Below, in pieces: positions 44,492-53,300 of a stretch of DNA of 64,000 nt (position 1 is its first letter; each line of letters starts with the position of its first letter). The position numbers and the translations under genes are program-made. Source of the DNA: Rhodoferax fermentans (GTDB lineage: Bacteria; Pseudomonadota; Gammaproteobacteria; Burkholderiales; Burkholderiaceae_C); assembly GCF_002017865.1 (NCBI RefSeq), contig NZ_MTJN01000002.1:4383703-4447702 (forward strand). The letters run 5' to 3'. The notes below the pieces were generated by a model. The model had not been told where the DNA came from. It was given only the letters and a program-made list of their open reading frames with translations, and did not search any database.

Positions 44492-45796
44492 ATGGAAGAA
44501 ATCCTGTCTGAAACCATTGATGTCGCGCATTTGATGCCCGGCATGTTCGTCGAACTTGAACTCGGCTGGCTGGCACACCCGTTTCCCACCGGTCAATTCA
44601 AAATCACCTCGCAAAAGCAGATCGACACCATCCGTGGACTCGGCTTGCAGCAGGTCCGAATCAACCCCGCCAAGAGTGATCGACCTGGCCAAGCGGATGC
44701 GCATGCCCCCATCACCCTCAGCCCCGTCACCCTCAGCCCAGAAGCACAACACCAGGCGGCGCAGGGACGAACCCAGCAACAGCTTGATGAACAGCGACGG
44801 CGCGAGCAACTCGCGGCCCAGGAACGTGACCAGATCGCCTGCGAACGCCGCTTTGGCCAGACCGTGCGCCAGTACAAACAGGCGCTGGAACAAGTTCACG
44901 CCAAACCCCAAGAAGTGATGGCGCAGTGTCGGCAGATGGTCGACGGGTTTGTGACGGACCTGCTGACGGCGGGCGAGTCTGCCATCCGCCTGCTGTCGGA
45001 CAGCATGGGCGACAAACTGGCCCTGCACCCGGTCAACGTCAGCGTGATCTCCTTGCTGCTGGGTAAACAATTGGGCTTGAGCCGCTCAGAGCTGAGCGAC
45101 CTCGGGTTGGCCGCGTTCTTCCATGACATTGGCAAGTCCGAATTGCCGGACAGGGTGCGCTGGCTGGAAGACAGTTTCTCGGCTCACGAGCACAAGGCTT
45201 ACCAGGAACACGTGGCCCATGGGGTCATCCTGGGCAAACGGCTGGAGCTGCCACCCGCCGCCCTGGTTGCCATCGCGCAGCACCACGAGATGGCCGACGG
45301 CAGCGGGTTTCCCAAACGCATCCAAGGCGAATCGATGTCGCAGCTGGCCAAGATTTTGGCGTTGGTCAACCGTTATGAGGGCTTGTGCAACCCGAGCCGC
45401 CCCGTCGCAGCCATCACCCCGCATGAGGCGCTGGCGTTGATTTTTGCCCAGTACCGGACGCGCTTTGATACCACCGTGCTGCGTACCTTCATCCGCATGA
45501 TGGGGGTGTACCCGCCGGGCTCGGTGGTGCAGCTCAGTGACGAGCGTTTTGCCACCGTGGTCTCGGTCAACTCGGCCCGGCCCCTCAAACCACGAATTTT
45601 TGTGTTTGACCCACAAGTGCCCAAACACGAAGCCCTGTTGCTGGACCTGGAAAGCAGGCCTGAACTGGGCATCAAACGCAGTCTCAAACCCAGCAGCCTG
45701 CCACGTGCTGCCTTGGATTACCTGTCACCGCGCCAACGCATTTGCTACTTTTTTGAGCGCGCCGTGGACCCCGCATTGGAAGGAACAGCAGCATGA
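44492..45796 (+). CDS. HD-GYP type c-di-GMP phosphodiesterase
   Basis: 434 aa. The N-terminal DUF3391-like region (SETIDVAHLMPGMFVELELG), a charged linker, then HD-GYP domain (about 185-370): FHDIGKSELPDRVRW with the HD pair, EHVAHGVILG, and HHEMADGSGFPKRI. GYP is replaced by GFP, a conservative change. HD-GYP enzymes hydrolyse c-di-GMP to GMP. I chose MEEILSET at 44492 as the start; 18 upstream in-frame residues look non-native. The next gene overlaps by 4 bp, so both turn over the same second messenger together. Confidence 0.88.
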   Translation: MEEILSETIDVAHLMPGMFVELELGWLAHPFPTGQFKITSQKQIDTIRGLGLQQVRINPAKSDRPGQADAHAPITLSPVTLSPEAQHQAAQGRTQQQLDEQRRREQLAAQERDQIACERRFGQTVRQYKQALEQVHAKPQEVMAQCRQMVDGFVTDLLTAGESAIRLLSDSMGDKLALHPVNVSVISLLLGKQLGLSRSELSDLGLAAFFHDIGKSELPDRVRWLEDSFSAHEHKAYQEHVAHGVILGKRLELPPAALVAIAQHHEMADGSGFPKRIQGESMSQLAKILALVNRYEGLCNPSRPVAAITPHEALALIFAQYRTRFDTTVLRTFIRMMGVYPPGSVVQLSDERFATVVSVNSARPLKPRIFVFDPQVPKHEALLLDLESRPELGIKRSLKPSSLPRAALDYLSPRQRICYFFERAVDPALEGTAA

Positions 45797-48240
45797 AACG
45801 CATCTCCTGGAAGCCCCTGATCGAAGGGCTGCTGGAATCGGTCTGGCTGGTAGATCCGGTGGATTTGCGTATTCTGGCGGTGAACCAGGCTGGCTGTGAC
45901 TTGCTGGGCCTGAGCCGGGACCAGATGCTGGGCAAACCCGTCATCGAACTGGCCGCCTCCCCCGAAGACCAGTTTTTCTGGGAAGACGTGGCCCAGGGGC
46001 TGGTCGACAGCATCCATTCAGAAACCCTGTTGCGTGGCTCTGACGGGCTGGCGGTGGCGGTGGAGCGGCGTGTCAGCCTGGTCTGGCCGGAAGCTGACCG
46101 CTCGGTCTATCTGGTGGGCCTGCGCGACCTGCGCCAACAGCGACACACCGAAAACGAGCTGGAAAAACGTGTGGCCGAGTTGCGTGCCACGCTGGAGTCC
46201 ACCGCCGATGGCATCCTGGTCAGTGACCTCGACGGTGTGATCCGCAACTACAACCGCCACTTTGCCAAACTGTGGTCGGTGCCCGAGGCGATGCTGCTGC
46301 ACCGCGACGACAAGGCGCTGTACGCCCATCTGGCCAGCCAGGTCAGCGATCCAGAACACTACCAGCAGCGCCTGCAAGAGATCAATGACAACCCCTTGCT
46401 GGAAGCCTCCGACATCCTGGTGCTCAACAATGGCCGTGTGCTCGAGCGGGTCACCCAGTCGCAGTACAGCCGTGGCCAAGCCACCGGGCGGGTGTTTTCG
46501 TTTCGGGACATCACCCAGAGCCTGCAGACCGAATCCCAGCTCAAACTGGCGGCCAAGGTGTTTGAATCCAGCCTGGAGGCGATCTTCATCACCAACCCTG
46601 AGCTGGGTATTCTGGCCGTCAACCCGGCCTGCGAGACCCTGACTCAGTATGCCCAGGACAAGCTGCAAGGGGCCAACCCGAGCGACTTCTTTTTTGACCC
46701 GCAACACGCTGAGGTGTTTGCCGAGATCCACAGCAAGCTGCTCGAGCACGGGCTCTGGCGCGGCCAGCTCTGTGTTCGCAAGGCCGACCTGTCAACCTGC
46801 GCAGCCCATGTCTCCTGGGTGCTGCTGCGAGACGACCGCGGCCGGGTGTCACACACCATCTGCTTTTTCCGTGACCTGACCGAAGAACACGCGGCCCAGA
46901 AACGCATCGAACAACTGGCCTACCACGACACCCTGACCGGCCTGCCCAACCGCCTGCTGCTGTCGCAGCGGGCCGGGTATGCGCTGCGCGTGGCCGAGCG
47001 CAATGGCTGCGAATGTGGTGTGTTTTTCATCGACCTGGACCGCTTCAAAAACATCAACGACTCGATGGGCCACACCTTTGGTGACCGGGTGCTGGTGGAT
47101 GTGGCGCAGCGGCTCAAAAGCTGCCTGCGAGAGACCGATACCCTGTGTCGCCTGGGGGGAGACGAGTTTGTGATCTTCCTGCAGGAACTCGACGCCCGGG
47201 GTGCCGAGGTGCTGGCGCAGCGCATCCTGGAGGCGATGGTGGACGCCTTCCAGATCGACGACATGTCGTTTTCGGTAGGTTGCAGCATCGGTGTGGCGCT
47301 GTACCCGGAAGACGGCAAAACACTCGACACCCTGATCAAATGCGCCGACACCGCGATGTACCTGGTCAAGTCGCGCGGCCGAGGCAGCTTCCGGTTTTAC
47401 CAACCGCAGATGAATGTCAACCTGCTGTCGCACCTGAAAATGGACCACGCCATGCGCCAAGCCATGGACAAAGGCCTGTTCCGGCTGCATTACCAACCGC
47501 AGATTTCACTGGCCAACGGCAGCCTGCAGGGCGCCGAGGCACTGATCCGCTGGACCGACGACGAACTCGGTGAAGTGCCACCCAGCATGTTCATCCCGCT
47601 GGCCGAAGAATCGGGCTTCATCACCACCCTGGGCACCTGGGTGCTGGAAGAGGCGGTGCGCCAGGCCAGCCAATGGCAAAACCGGGGCACACCGGTCACG
47701 GTGTCGGTCAATGTGTCGGCACTGCAGTTCCACCAGGCCGATTTTGTCGAGACGGTGGCGGCGGTGATTCGCGCCGCCGGGCTGGCGCCGCAGCTGCTCG
47801 AGCTTGAACTCACCGAGTCGATCCTGATCCGCGATGCCAACGAGACCCTGGGCCGGCTGCACGCCCTGGCCGATCTGGGCGTGGCGCTGTCGATTGATGA
47901 CTTTGGCACCGGTTACTCCAGCCTGGCGTATCTGAAGCGTTTTCCGATCTCCAAACTCAAAATCGACCGCTCCTTTGTCACCGGCCTGCCCGACGACGAG
48001 GGAGACCGCGCCATTGTCAGCGCCACCATCGGCATGGCGCGCGGGCTCAAATTGAAAGTGGTTGCCGAAGGGGTCGAGACCGAAGCCCAGCGCGACTACC
48101 TGGCCAGCCTGGGCTGTGAGTCGTTCCAGGGCTTCCTGTGCACACCAGGCCTGAGCGCACCGGCATTTGAACGTTTCATCACCCGTTTGCCGGACACAGC
48201 CAGCATGCCGCTGGACCTCCAGAGACTTACAATTTCATAA
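45793..48240 (+). CDS. PAS-PAS-PAS-GGDEF-EAL bifunctional c-di-GMP protein
   Basis: 815 aa, no membrane segments or signal peptide. PAS domains about 5-125, 130-250 and 255-375 sense an unknown signal. GGDEF domain (about 380-545): LCRLGGDEFVIFLQ, the active-site form. EAL domain (about 555-800): GAEALIRW with E-A-L, then SIDDFGTGYSSLAYLKRFPI. Both catalytic signatures are intact, so it could make and degrade c-di-GMP. Coupled to the HD-GYP gene, it probably controls motility versus attachment. Confidence 0.92.
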   Translation: MKRISWKPLIEGLLESVWLVDPVDLRILAVNQAGCDLLGLSRDQMLGKPVIELAASPEDQFFWEDVAQGLVDSIHSETLLRGSDGLAVAVERRVSLVWPEADRSVYLVGLRDLRQQRHTENELEKRVAELRATLESTADGILVSDLDGVIRNYNRHFAKLWSVPEAMLLHRDDKALYAHLASQVSDPEHYQQRLQEINDNPLLEASDILVLNNGRVLERVTQSQYSRGQATGRVFSFRDITQSLQTESQLKLAAKVFESSLEAIFITNPELGILAVNPACETLTQYAQDKLQGANPSDFFFDPQHAEVFAEIHSKLLEHGLWRGQLCVRKADLSTCAAHVSWVLLRDDRGRVSHTICFFRDLTEEHAAQKRIEQLAYHDTLTGLPNRLLLSQRAGYALRVAERNGCECGVFFIDLDRFKNINDSMGHTFGDRVLVDVAQRLKSCLRETDTLCRLGGDEFVIFLQELDARGAEVLAQRILEAMVDAFQIDDMSFSVGCSIGVALYPEDGKTLDTLIKCADTAMYLVKSRGRGSFRFYQPQMNVNLLSHLKMDHAMRQAMDKGLFRLHYQPQISLANGSLQGAEALIRWTDDELGEVPPSMFIPLAEESGFITTLGTWVLEEAVRQASQWQNRGTPVTVSVNVSALQFHQADFVETVAAVIRAAGLAPQLLELELTESILIRDANETLGRLHALADLGVALSIDDFGTGYSSLAYLKRFPISKLKIDRSFVTGLPDDEGDRAIVSATIGMARGLKLKVVAEGVETEAQRDYLASLGCESFQGFLCTPGLSAPAFERFITRLPDTASMPLDLQRLTIS

Positions 48241-48242
48241 GC

Positions 48243-48300
48243 CAAACAGGGCCATAGCCCTTGCACAAAAAGCCCAAATAGCTGCACTTTTTATAGCATT
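48243..48300. repeat. Dispersed palindromic repeat copy between EAL gene and phosphatase fragment
   Basis: ccatagcccttgcacaaaaa and gcccaaatagctgcactttt then tatagca. The parts match the repeat near 43797 (AAGGGCTA...GGC and TAGCTG...TATAGC, reversed). Non-coding here. Confidence 0.5.
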
Positions 48301-48596
48301 TGTCCATCCACACTGCCCCCATGCAAGTCACCCGCATCATTGCAATACGCCACGGTGAAACCGCTTGGAACGTGGACAAGCGCATTCAGGGCCAGCTGGA
48401 CATTGGCCTCAACGACGTGGGCCAGTGGCAAGCGGCACAGGTGGCGCAAGCGCTCGGTGACGAAGAGGTCGACGCCCTCTACGCCAGCGACCTGTTGCGC
48501 GCTTGGCAAACAGCCCAGGCCATTGCCGGGGTAACGGGCTGCCCACCCACGCCGCACACCGGCCTGCGCGAGCGCGGGTTTGAGGGTCGGCCGTGA
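48300..48596 (+). pseudogene. Histidine phosphatase / phosphoglycerate mutase-like gene, truncated
   Basis: Starts MQVTRIIAIRHGETAWNVDK (ATG about 48321) with the RHG phospho-His motif, then WQAAQVAQALGDEEVDALYA and LLRAWQTAQAIAG. The family has about 200-220 aa. The frame stops after 92 residues at GLRERGFEGRP, just where GLRERxFGxFEG is expected, and the missing 3' part is not found in the window. A Tn3-family transposase gene lies immediately beyond, so insertion or an accompanying deletion is the likely cause. Confidence 0.8.
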
Positions 48597-48637
48597 TTCC
48601 TGAAAATTTCGCAGAAATGGGCTTAACCCATTGTTTT

Positions 48638-51601
48638 TCAAGAGAATTTGATCTTGTAGTCGATAGGTTCTATCGGCCTGGACAAATCCAATGTGTAGTC
48701 ACCAAAGCGGTTGATATGCGTTGTGCGGTATGGTGACAATGATTTGAGAATCGGCTCACCCACCTCGTAGCCGTCTGCCTGCAGCTCCTTGAGTTTGCGC
48801 GACATCCATTGCACGTTGTGAAGAATGACCATGTTGGCCACCAACTGGCTGTATTTGATGACTTTGCGCTGCTCGTGTCTCAGGTTTTCAGCAATCACCC
48901 CTTCTCCACCGAAGAACAACCATTTCAGGAAGTGATTGAACTCTTCGCTCTTATTGGTTGCCGCGTGTATTGAGCGTCGCAACTCCAAGTCGTTGATGTA
49001 ATTGAGCAGGAAAACTGTACGGATGGCCCGGCCAAGTTCTCGGAAAGCGAAATACAGCTTATTTTTCCGACTGAAGGTTCCCAATCTACGCAGGATCATG
49101 GACGGCGTGATTTTGCCCAGCTTGATTGACACCGCCACCCGCAACATATCCCGGTAGTGAACTGCGATCAAATCCCAGTCGATGTTGCCACGAAACAAGC
49201 TTTGAATGTGCTGGTATTGGATCGTCGGCTCTGCCTTGAAGAAAACCAATTCTTTGATGTTGCGAATGCGGGGCATGAGTTTTATGCCAAGCAAATGCGA
49301 TAGCCCAAACACGGGCGCACTCTGCGCCTGAGTATCACCGTGCAAAATGTCCGGCTGGATATCTGACTCATTCTTGACCAGACCATCAAGAATGTAGACA
49401 GCCTCATATACCCCACAAGGGATGAAGTTGCCAAACAGCGCAATGTACATGTCAGACACGTGGTAATAGCCAATCCCACCGTAGCCGCCATAGCGCAAAT
49501 GGTATTCGGACATGAGGTTTTGCTCATAAACATTCCATTTGGTGCCGTCCGCCGATGCGCTTTTGCCTGTTCCCCAATACTGAGGCAGAGAAAAGCGGTT
49601 GTAGGCATTGACCACCTTGAAGATGGCCTTATCCAGCCGCTCTTCTGTGACGTGGTGCAGGTTTAGCCAGGCAACCTGTTTTCTGGAAAGGCCCTTCACA
49701 GATAGAGCCGTCTGCGTCGGCCCGAGGTTGCAGCCATAGCAAAACAAGGTGGTTAGAAAACGCTTGCGTGGATCATCCACCTTGCCCTCGAAACCAGAGA
49801 GTGGCCCGAAAAGTTTATGTAAGTCCAGCCAGCGTTCTGTCTCGGTCAGGACATCCAAGATGCTGGCGGTGGCCATCGAATTCGTGATGGCGTGGTCGAT
49901 CTCGGGCAAGCCTTCTGGGGGTGGCGCTCTTTCGGTGCGTCGAATAAGCAGGCCCGCCTCTGTGATTGCAACATGGTCATTGTCTGGGAAACGATCATCC
50001 ACTCGTTGTGAGACATCGAGCATCTGCTGTTTGAGCTGTGTCACAAGTGCATCGCCCTCGACCGGTAGCCCAACCATGCTTGCGTAATCAGCCACCTCCG
50101 CCTCGAACTGCGTCCAGCTCACCAGGTGTTCCCGGTAGTCGTCGAACTGGTCACTGTTTTGGACATATAAGTCACCAGATTTCAGTTCCTCCATCACATG
50201 GGAAAATATGCACAGCTCAAGATACTTGCGATGCATCAGACCGAGTTGGGCACCTTTGCCCTCAATTAAGGTTCGCCACTTCTTGTCAACCAGCCAATCA
50301 AGGTTGACTGAATCTGCCCCGACGCTTGCAGGTATGTGTTCCTTGTGACTGGAGCGAAATTGCGCAACCCATGCGATGGCCCTTAACAGACTATCGTCCG
50401 TCGACGAAGACTTCAGTTTCATCGCATCCAGGCACTGGAACAGCAAGGCCCGTTTGCTGCGGTATGGCTGGAGCATGAAGGGGTAGTAATTGTTGCCAGC
50501 AAAAGCAATGTGCTCATCGCAGCGCTCAATCCATTTGACCGGATCATCGCCCAGCACGGTGCGCATTTTTTGAATGCATTCAGGCTCATCTGCTTCATCG
50601 TCAAAGACCGTCAGCATGTCGCGAAACTGTGCAATCAACAACTCCCCTTGTGCGACATGTTCCAGCTGATACTCTTTCAGACGCTCCCGCGAAACGTTGT
50701 GCATATTGCGTACGGATCGAATAAAGATATCCGCGATGTCATCAACGGCTTTTTGCAGCTGAGCGTGAATGAGCAAGACGGCCAGTGCATAGCGCTTTAT
50801 TGGCTTGAGTGCCATCATCTCGCGCACATTCAGGGCCCTGGCTTCGAGCACGAACTGTGTTCTCTTGGAGACCGGGATATCCTCGGGCTTGGGCAGACTG
50901 TCGGCCAATTTGCGGACGGCTTCAATATGCGTCAGAAAGCTCACAACCTCTCGAACATTTGGTTGCTTGGGCTCGCGTTTGAGCTGTTCCCATTGGCTGC
51001 GCCCTGCTTGCGTCATGAACAGACGATCAATTTGCCCACGTTGCTGGTCATTCAGCGTGGACGTGATTTGGCGGTGTATGTCATCGTTTACCTTGGTTCT
51101 GGCTCGGTTTGCAGCGCGCGACAATGTCACGAAGCCGGGCAATTCGTAACGGTGATGGAGCAATTCCTCCAGAAGCACATTGATGATGTCTGGCAACTCC
51201 TGTTTGGTCTTGGCTGCCTTGGATGCTTGCTCATCCAGCCAGGCCTGCCCCTCAGAACCCAAAGTACGAACCCCAACATATTCCCGCAGCAGGCGCTGGT
51301 GGATCGACTTACTGCCAGACGAATCGTAGTTCCGCAATAAATGAGACTGGAACGCCGGGATGCGCAGGTGCTTGCAGACATGCTCAATGATGTTCCTGGG
51401 GACATTGACGAGCGTGATGAAATAGCCCAGTCGCTGCAGCACCTTGAGCTGGATGGCGATCAATGCCTGGGTCGTGGTCCTGCGGTATGCGTCAGCAATG
51501 AAGCCAAGTTCCTGCTGCGTCGGCGTAAAAAAAGCGAGCAGCTCTTTCTCGACAATCTCCGAACTCAGTTGGGGGTAGGCCGTTTCGTTGATGCTGCTCA
51601 T
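48638..51601 (-). CDS. tnpA: Tn3-family transposase TnpA
   Basis: 987 aa, full length. N-terminal region with ELLAFFTPTQQELGFIADAY (DUF4158-type) and C-terminal DDE core: Asp in SADGTKWNVYEQN, Asp in DILHGDTQAQSAPVFG, and Glu in FFGGEGVIAENLRHEQRKVI. It carries out replicative transposition. Intact and probably functional. No tnpR beside it. Confidence 0.93.
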   Translation of the reverse strand: MSSINETAYPQLSSEIVEKELLAFFTPTQQELGFIADAYRRTTTQALIAIQLKVLQRLGYFITLVNVPRNIIEHVCKHLRIPAFQSHLLRNYDSSGSKSIHQRLLREYVGVRTLGSEGQAWLDEQASKAAKTKQELPDIINVLLEELLHHRYELPGFVTLSRAANRARTKVNDDIHRQITSTLNDQQRGQIDRLFMTQAGRSQWEQLKREPKQPNVREVVSFLTHIEAVRKLADSLPKPEDIPVSKRTQFVLEARALNVREMMALKPIKRYALAVLLIHAQLQKAVDDIADIFIRSVRNMHNVSRERLKEYQLEHVAQGELLIAQFRDMLTVFDDEADEPECIQKMRTVLGDDPVKWIERCDEHIAFAGNNYYPFMLQPYRSKRALLFQCLDAMKLKSSSTDDSLLRAIAWVAQFRSSHKEHIPASVGADSVNLDWLVDKKWRTLIEGKGAQLGLMHRKYLELCIFSHVMEELKSGDLYVQNSDQFDDYREHLVSWTQFEAEVADYASMVGLPVEGDALVTQLKQQMLDVSQRVDDRFPDNDHVAITEAGLLIRRTERAPPPEGLPEIDHAITNSMATASILDVLTETERWLDLHKLFGPLSGFEGKVDDPRKRFLTTLFCYGCNLGPTQTALSVKGLSRKQVAWLNLHHVTEERLDKAIFKVVNAYNRFSLPQYWGTGKSASADGTKWNVYEQNLMSEYHLRYGGYGGIGYYHVSDMYIALFGNFIPCGVYEAVYILDGLVKNESDIQPDILHGDTQAQSAPVFGLSHLLGIKLMPRIRNIKELVFFKAEPTIQYQHIQSLFRGNIDWDLIAVHYRDMLRVAVSIKLGKITPSMILRRLGTFSRKNKLYFAFRELGRAIRTVFLLNYINDLELRRSIHAATNKSEEFNHFLKWLFFGGEGVIAENLRHEQRKVIKYSQLVANMVILHNVQWMSRKLKELQADGYEVGEPILKSLSPYRTTHINRFGDYTLDLSRPIEPIDYKIKFS

Positions 51602-51697
51602 CGGACTTGATATCTGATTGGCCTGTTACGTGGGGGCGCTGCGGCTGAGCTGCGGCTCCTGCGGCAGTTCGTAAATGCCGTCATAACGAATTTCATA

Positions 51698-51731
51698 CCG
51701 AACTTTAGTCATTTGAATTGCCGAACTTTAG
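51698..51731 (+). repeat. Direct repeat CCGAACTTTAG x 2 upstream of the EamA gene
   Basis: Two exact copies of ccgaactttag start 23 bp apart (51698 and 51721), 27-60 bp before the EamA start. They could be a regulator site for the transporter gene or part of a transposon end. A TTGAAT ... ATATGT pair with 17-bp spacing overlaps the second copy and could be a promoter. Confidence 0.45.
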
Positions 51732-51757
51732 CCAAATATGTGCTGGACAATCAGCAC

Positions 51758-52798
51758 ATGAACCGTAATGTCCTCTTTGCACTGTCTGCCGCTGCCTTAT
51801 TTGGCGCGAGCACACCGTTTGCCAAGCTGCTAGTCGGTGACATGTCCCCAGTTCTGCTCGCCGGTCTACTCTACCTGGGTAGTGGTGTGGGCCTGACCCT
51901 GATCCGCTTGGTACGGGATCGCGGTTGGCACGCATCTGGATTGCCCCGGGCGGAATGGCCCTGGTTGCTGGGGGCCATCCTATTTGGTGGTGTCTTGGGT
52001 CCCCTTGCCCTGATGTTTGGATTGACAAGTACCAGCGGATCGAGTGCCTCACTGCTGCTGAACCTGGAAGCTGTATTGACTGCCGCCATTGCCTGGCTGG
52101 TGTTCAAGGAGAACGCCGACAAGCGCATTGTGTTGGGTATGGTGGCCATCGTGGCCGGGGGTGTGGTGCTGTCTTGGCCTAGCCAAAGTACCAGCTCAGC
52201 GGACTGGGTGGGTCCCGTTCTGGTGGGCGTGGCATGCCTGTGCTGGGCAATTGACAACAACCTGACCCGCAAGGTTTCAGCATCGGATGCATTGTTTATT
52301 GCCGGTAGCAAGGGCATTGTGGCGGGACTGGTCAACAGTACATTGGCCGTAGCGCTGGGAGCGCAACTACCAAGCATGGCAACCGTCACCGCGACGATGG
52401 CTGTAGGCCTGCTGGGCTACGGGTTCAGCTTGGTGATGTTCGTCCTGGCATTGCGAGGTCTGGGGACGGCACGCACAGGCGCGTATTTTTCGACCGCACC
52501 ATTCATCGGAGCCGCCATTGCATTGCTGGTGTTTGGGGAATCCACCGGGCTGGCGTTTTGGGTGGCGGCAGCGCTCATGGGTCTAGGGGTTTGGCTGCAC
52601 CTGACGGAGACCCATGAACACGAGCATGACCATGAACCGCTGGAGCATGTGCACCCGCATAACCATGACGCGCACCATCAACACACCCACGATTCTGATT
52701 GGAATGGTGAAGGTGCCCATGTACACCCCCACAAGCATGTTGTCATCCGCCACAGCCATGGGCACTTCCCGGACATTCACCATCGGCATGGACACTGA
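51758..52798 (+). CDS. EamA/DMT-family transporter with histidine-rich tail
   Basis: 346 aa. About ten membrane helices in two EamA repeats (about 3-140 and 150-292), e.g. NVLFALSAAALFGASTPFAK. A cytoplasmic or periplasmic C-terminal tail of about 50 residues is packed with His and acidic residues (ETHEHEHDHEPLEHVHPHNH, then more), which should bind metal. DMT proteins export small metabolites; this tail and the metal-island setting suggest metal export or sensing (inference). I chose ATG at 51758 over an upstream TTG. Confidence 0.82.
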   Translation: MNRNVLFALSAAALFGASTPFAKLLVGDMSPVLLAGLLYLGSGVGLTLIRLVRDRGWHASGLPRAEWPWLLGAILFGGVLGPLALMFGLTSTSGSSASLLLNLEAVLTAAIAWLVFKENADKRIVLGMVAIVAGGVVLSWPSQSTSSADWVGPVLVGVACLCWAIDNNLTRKVSASDALFIAGSKGIVAGLVNSTLAVALGAQLPSMATVTATMAVGLLGYGFSLVMFVLALRGLGTARTGAYFSTAPFIGAAIALLVFGESTGLAFWVAAALMGLGVWLHLTETHEHEHDHEPLEHVHPHNHDAHHQHTHDSDWNGEGAHVHPHKHVVIRHSHGHFPDIHHRHGH

Positions 52799-52862
52799 TT
52801 GCAATCAGGCGTGCCCCAGGCGAGATTGGGAATCATCGGATCAACACGAATAGGAGGACGGC

Positions 52863-52982
52863 ATGCTTGACCGGCAAACCACAGACATGGTGAAAGCAGC
52901 CCTGCTGCTGCATACCATCAAAGCCGACCCGGACCGCCTTGACCTGGTTTTGGAGCTACAGCGACACTTCACTCCGCGTTGA
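52863..52982 (+). CDS. Small ORF, 39 aa, unknown
   Basis: ATG preceded by a perfect AGGAGG 7 bp upstream, then MLDRQTTDMVKAALLLHTIK and ADPDRLDLVLELQRHFTPR before TGA. It lies 64 bp after the EamA gene on the same strand. The strong ribosome site suggests it is translated. It may be complete or the start of a truncated gene. No family recognised. Confidence 0.45.
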   Translation: MLDRQTTDMVKAALLLHTIKADPDRLDLVLELQRHFTPR

Positions 52983-53125
52983 GATCAATACCGGTTACGT
53001 GTTGGCCCGGAAGACTTGCCAACTGCCTGGTAAACCAACAGGTTCCGCATCCAACATCGAGTATCCGGCCCTTCGATGGAAGAGCCAGTTCTCTCGACAA
53101 CAGGCGATATTCAGTGCCGCCGATC

Positions 53126-53143
53126 CAGCCCCCACGGGGGCTG
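53126..53143. repeat. Inverted repeat CAGCCCCC/GGGGGCTG
   Basis: 8-bp perfect inverted repeat with a 2-nt centre, in the 212-bp gap between the small ORF and the arsenic remnants. No T-tract; possible weak terminator. Nothing else is visible in the gap. Confidence 0.35.
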
Positions 53144-53194
53144 TCATACCATGCATGAATCGGCAGGACTCAAAGCAGACCCTGCTCGAATCGC

Positions 53195-53271
53195 CTAACC
53201 CAGGGCCTGCTCCAGATCAGCGATCAAATCGTCGGCATCTTCCAGGCCGACCGACAAACGCAACATGGCTA
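53195..53271 (-). pseudogene. C-terminal remnant of a Cys/Met-metabolism PLP enzyme
   Basis: The final 24 residues MLRLSVGLEDADDLIADLEQ, ending ALG, match the C-terminus of O-acetylhomoserine sulfhydrylase / cystathionine synthase type enzymes. The remaining 400 residues are missing. It follows the arsC stub in the same frame, a junction made by deletion. Confidence 0.6.
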
Positions 53272-53300
53272 TTTTTGCCCAACCCCCGAAAATGTAAAAA

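Larger units (their letters stand above)
48592..51757 (-). mobile_element. Tn3-family transposon segment (transposase module)
   Basis: The left border is probably at about 48583-48600, inside the truncated phosphatase gene. The sequence gggtcggccgtgattcctga there could be the start of a terminal repeat, but I could not find its matching inverted copy by eye on the right side. No resolvase gene is visible. The right end is not defined and may be past the metal-resistance genes, in which case they would be passengers. Confidence 0.6.

Noticed and set aside
48583..51757. Defined 38-bp Tn3 terminal inverted repeats
   Set aside because: The possible left end has no matching copy on the right by eye, so exact transposon ends are not called.
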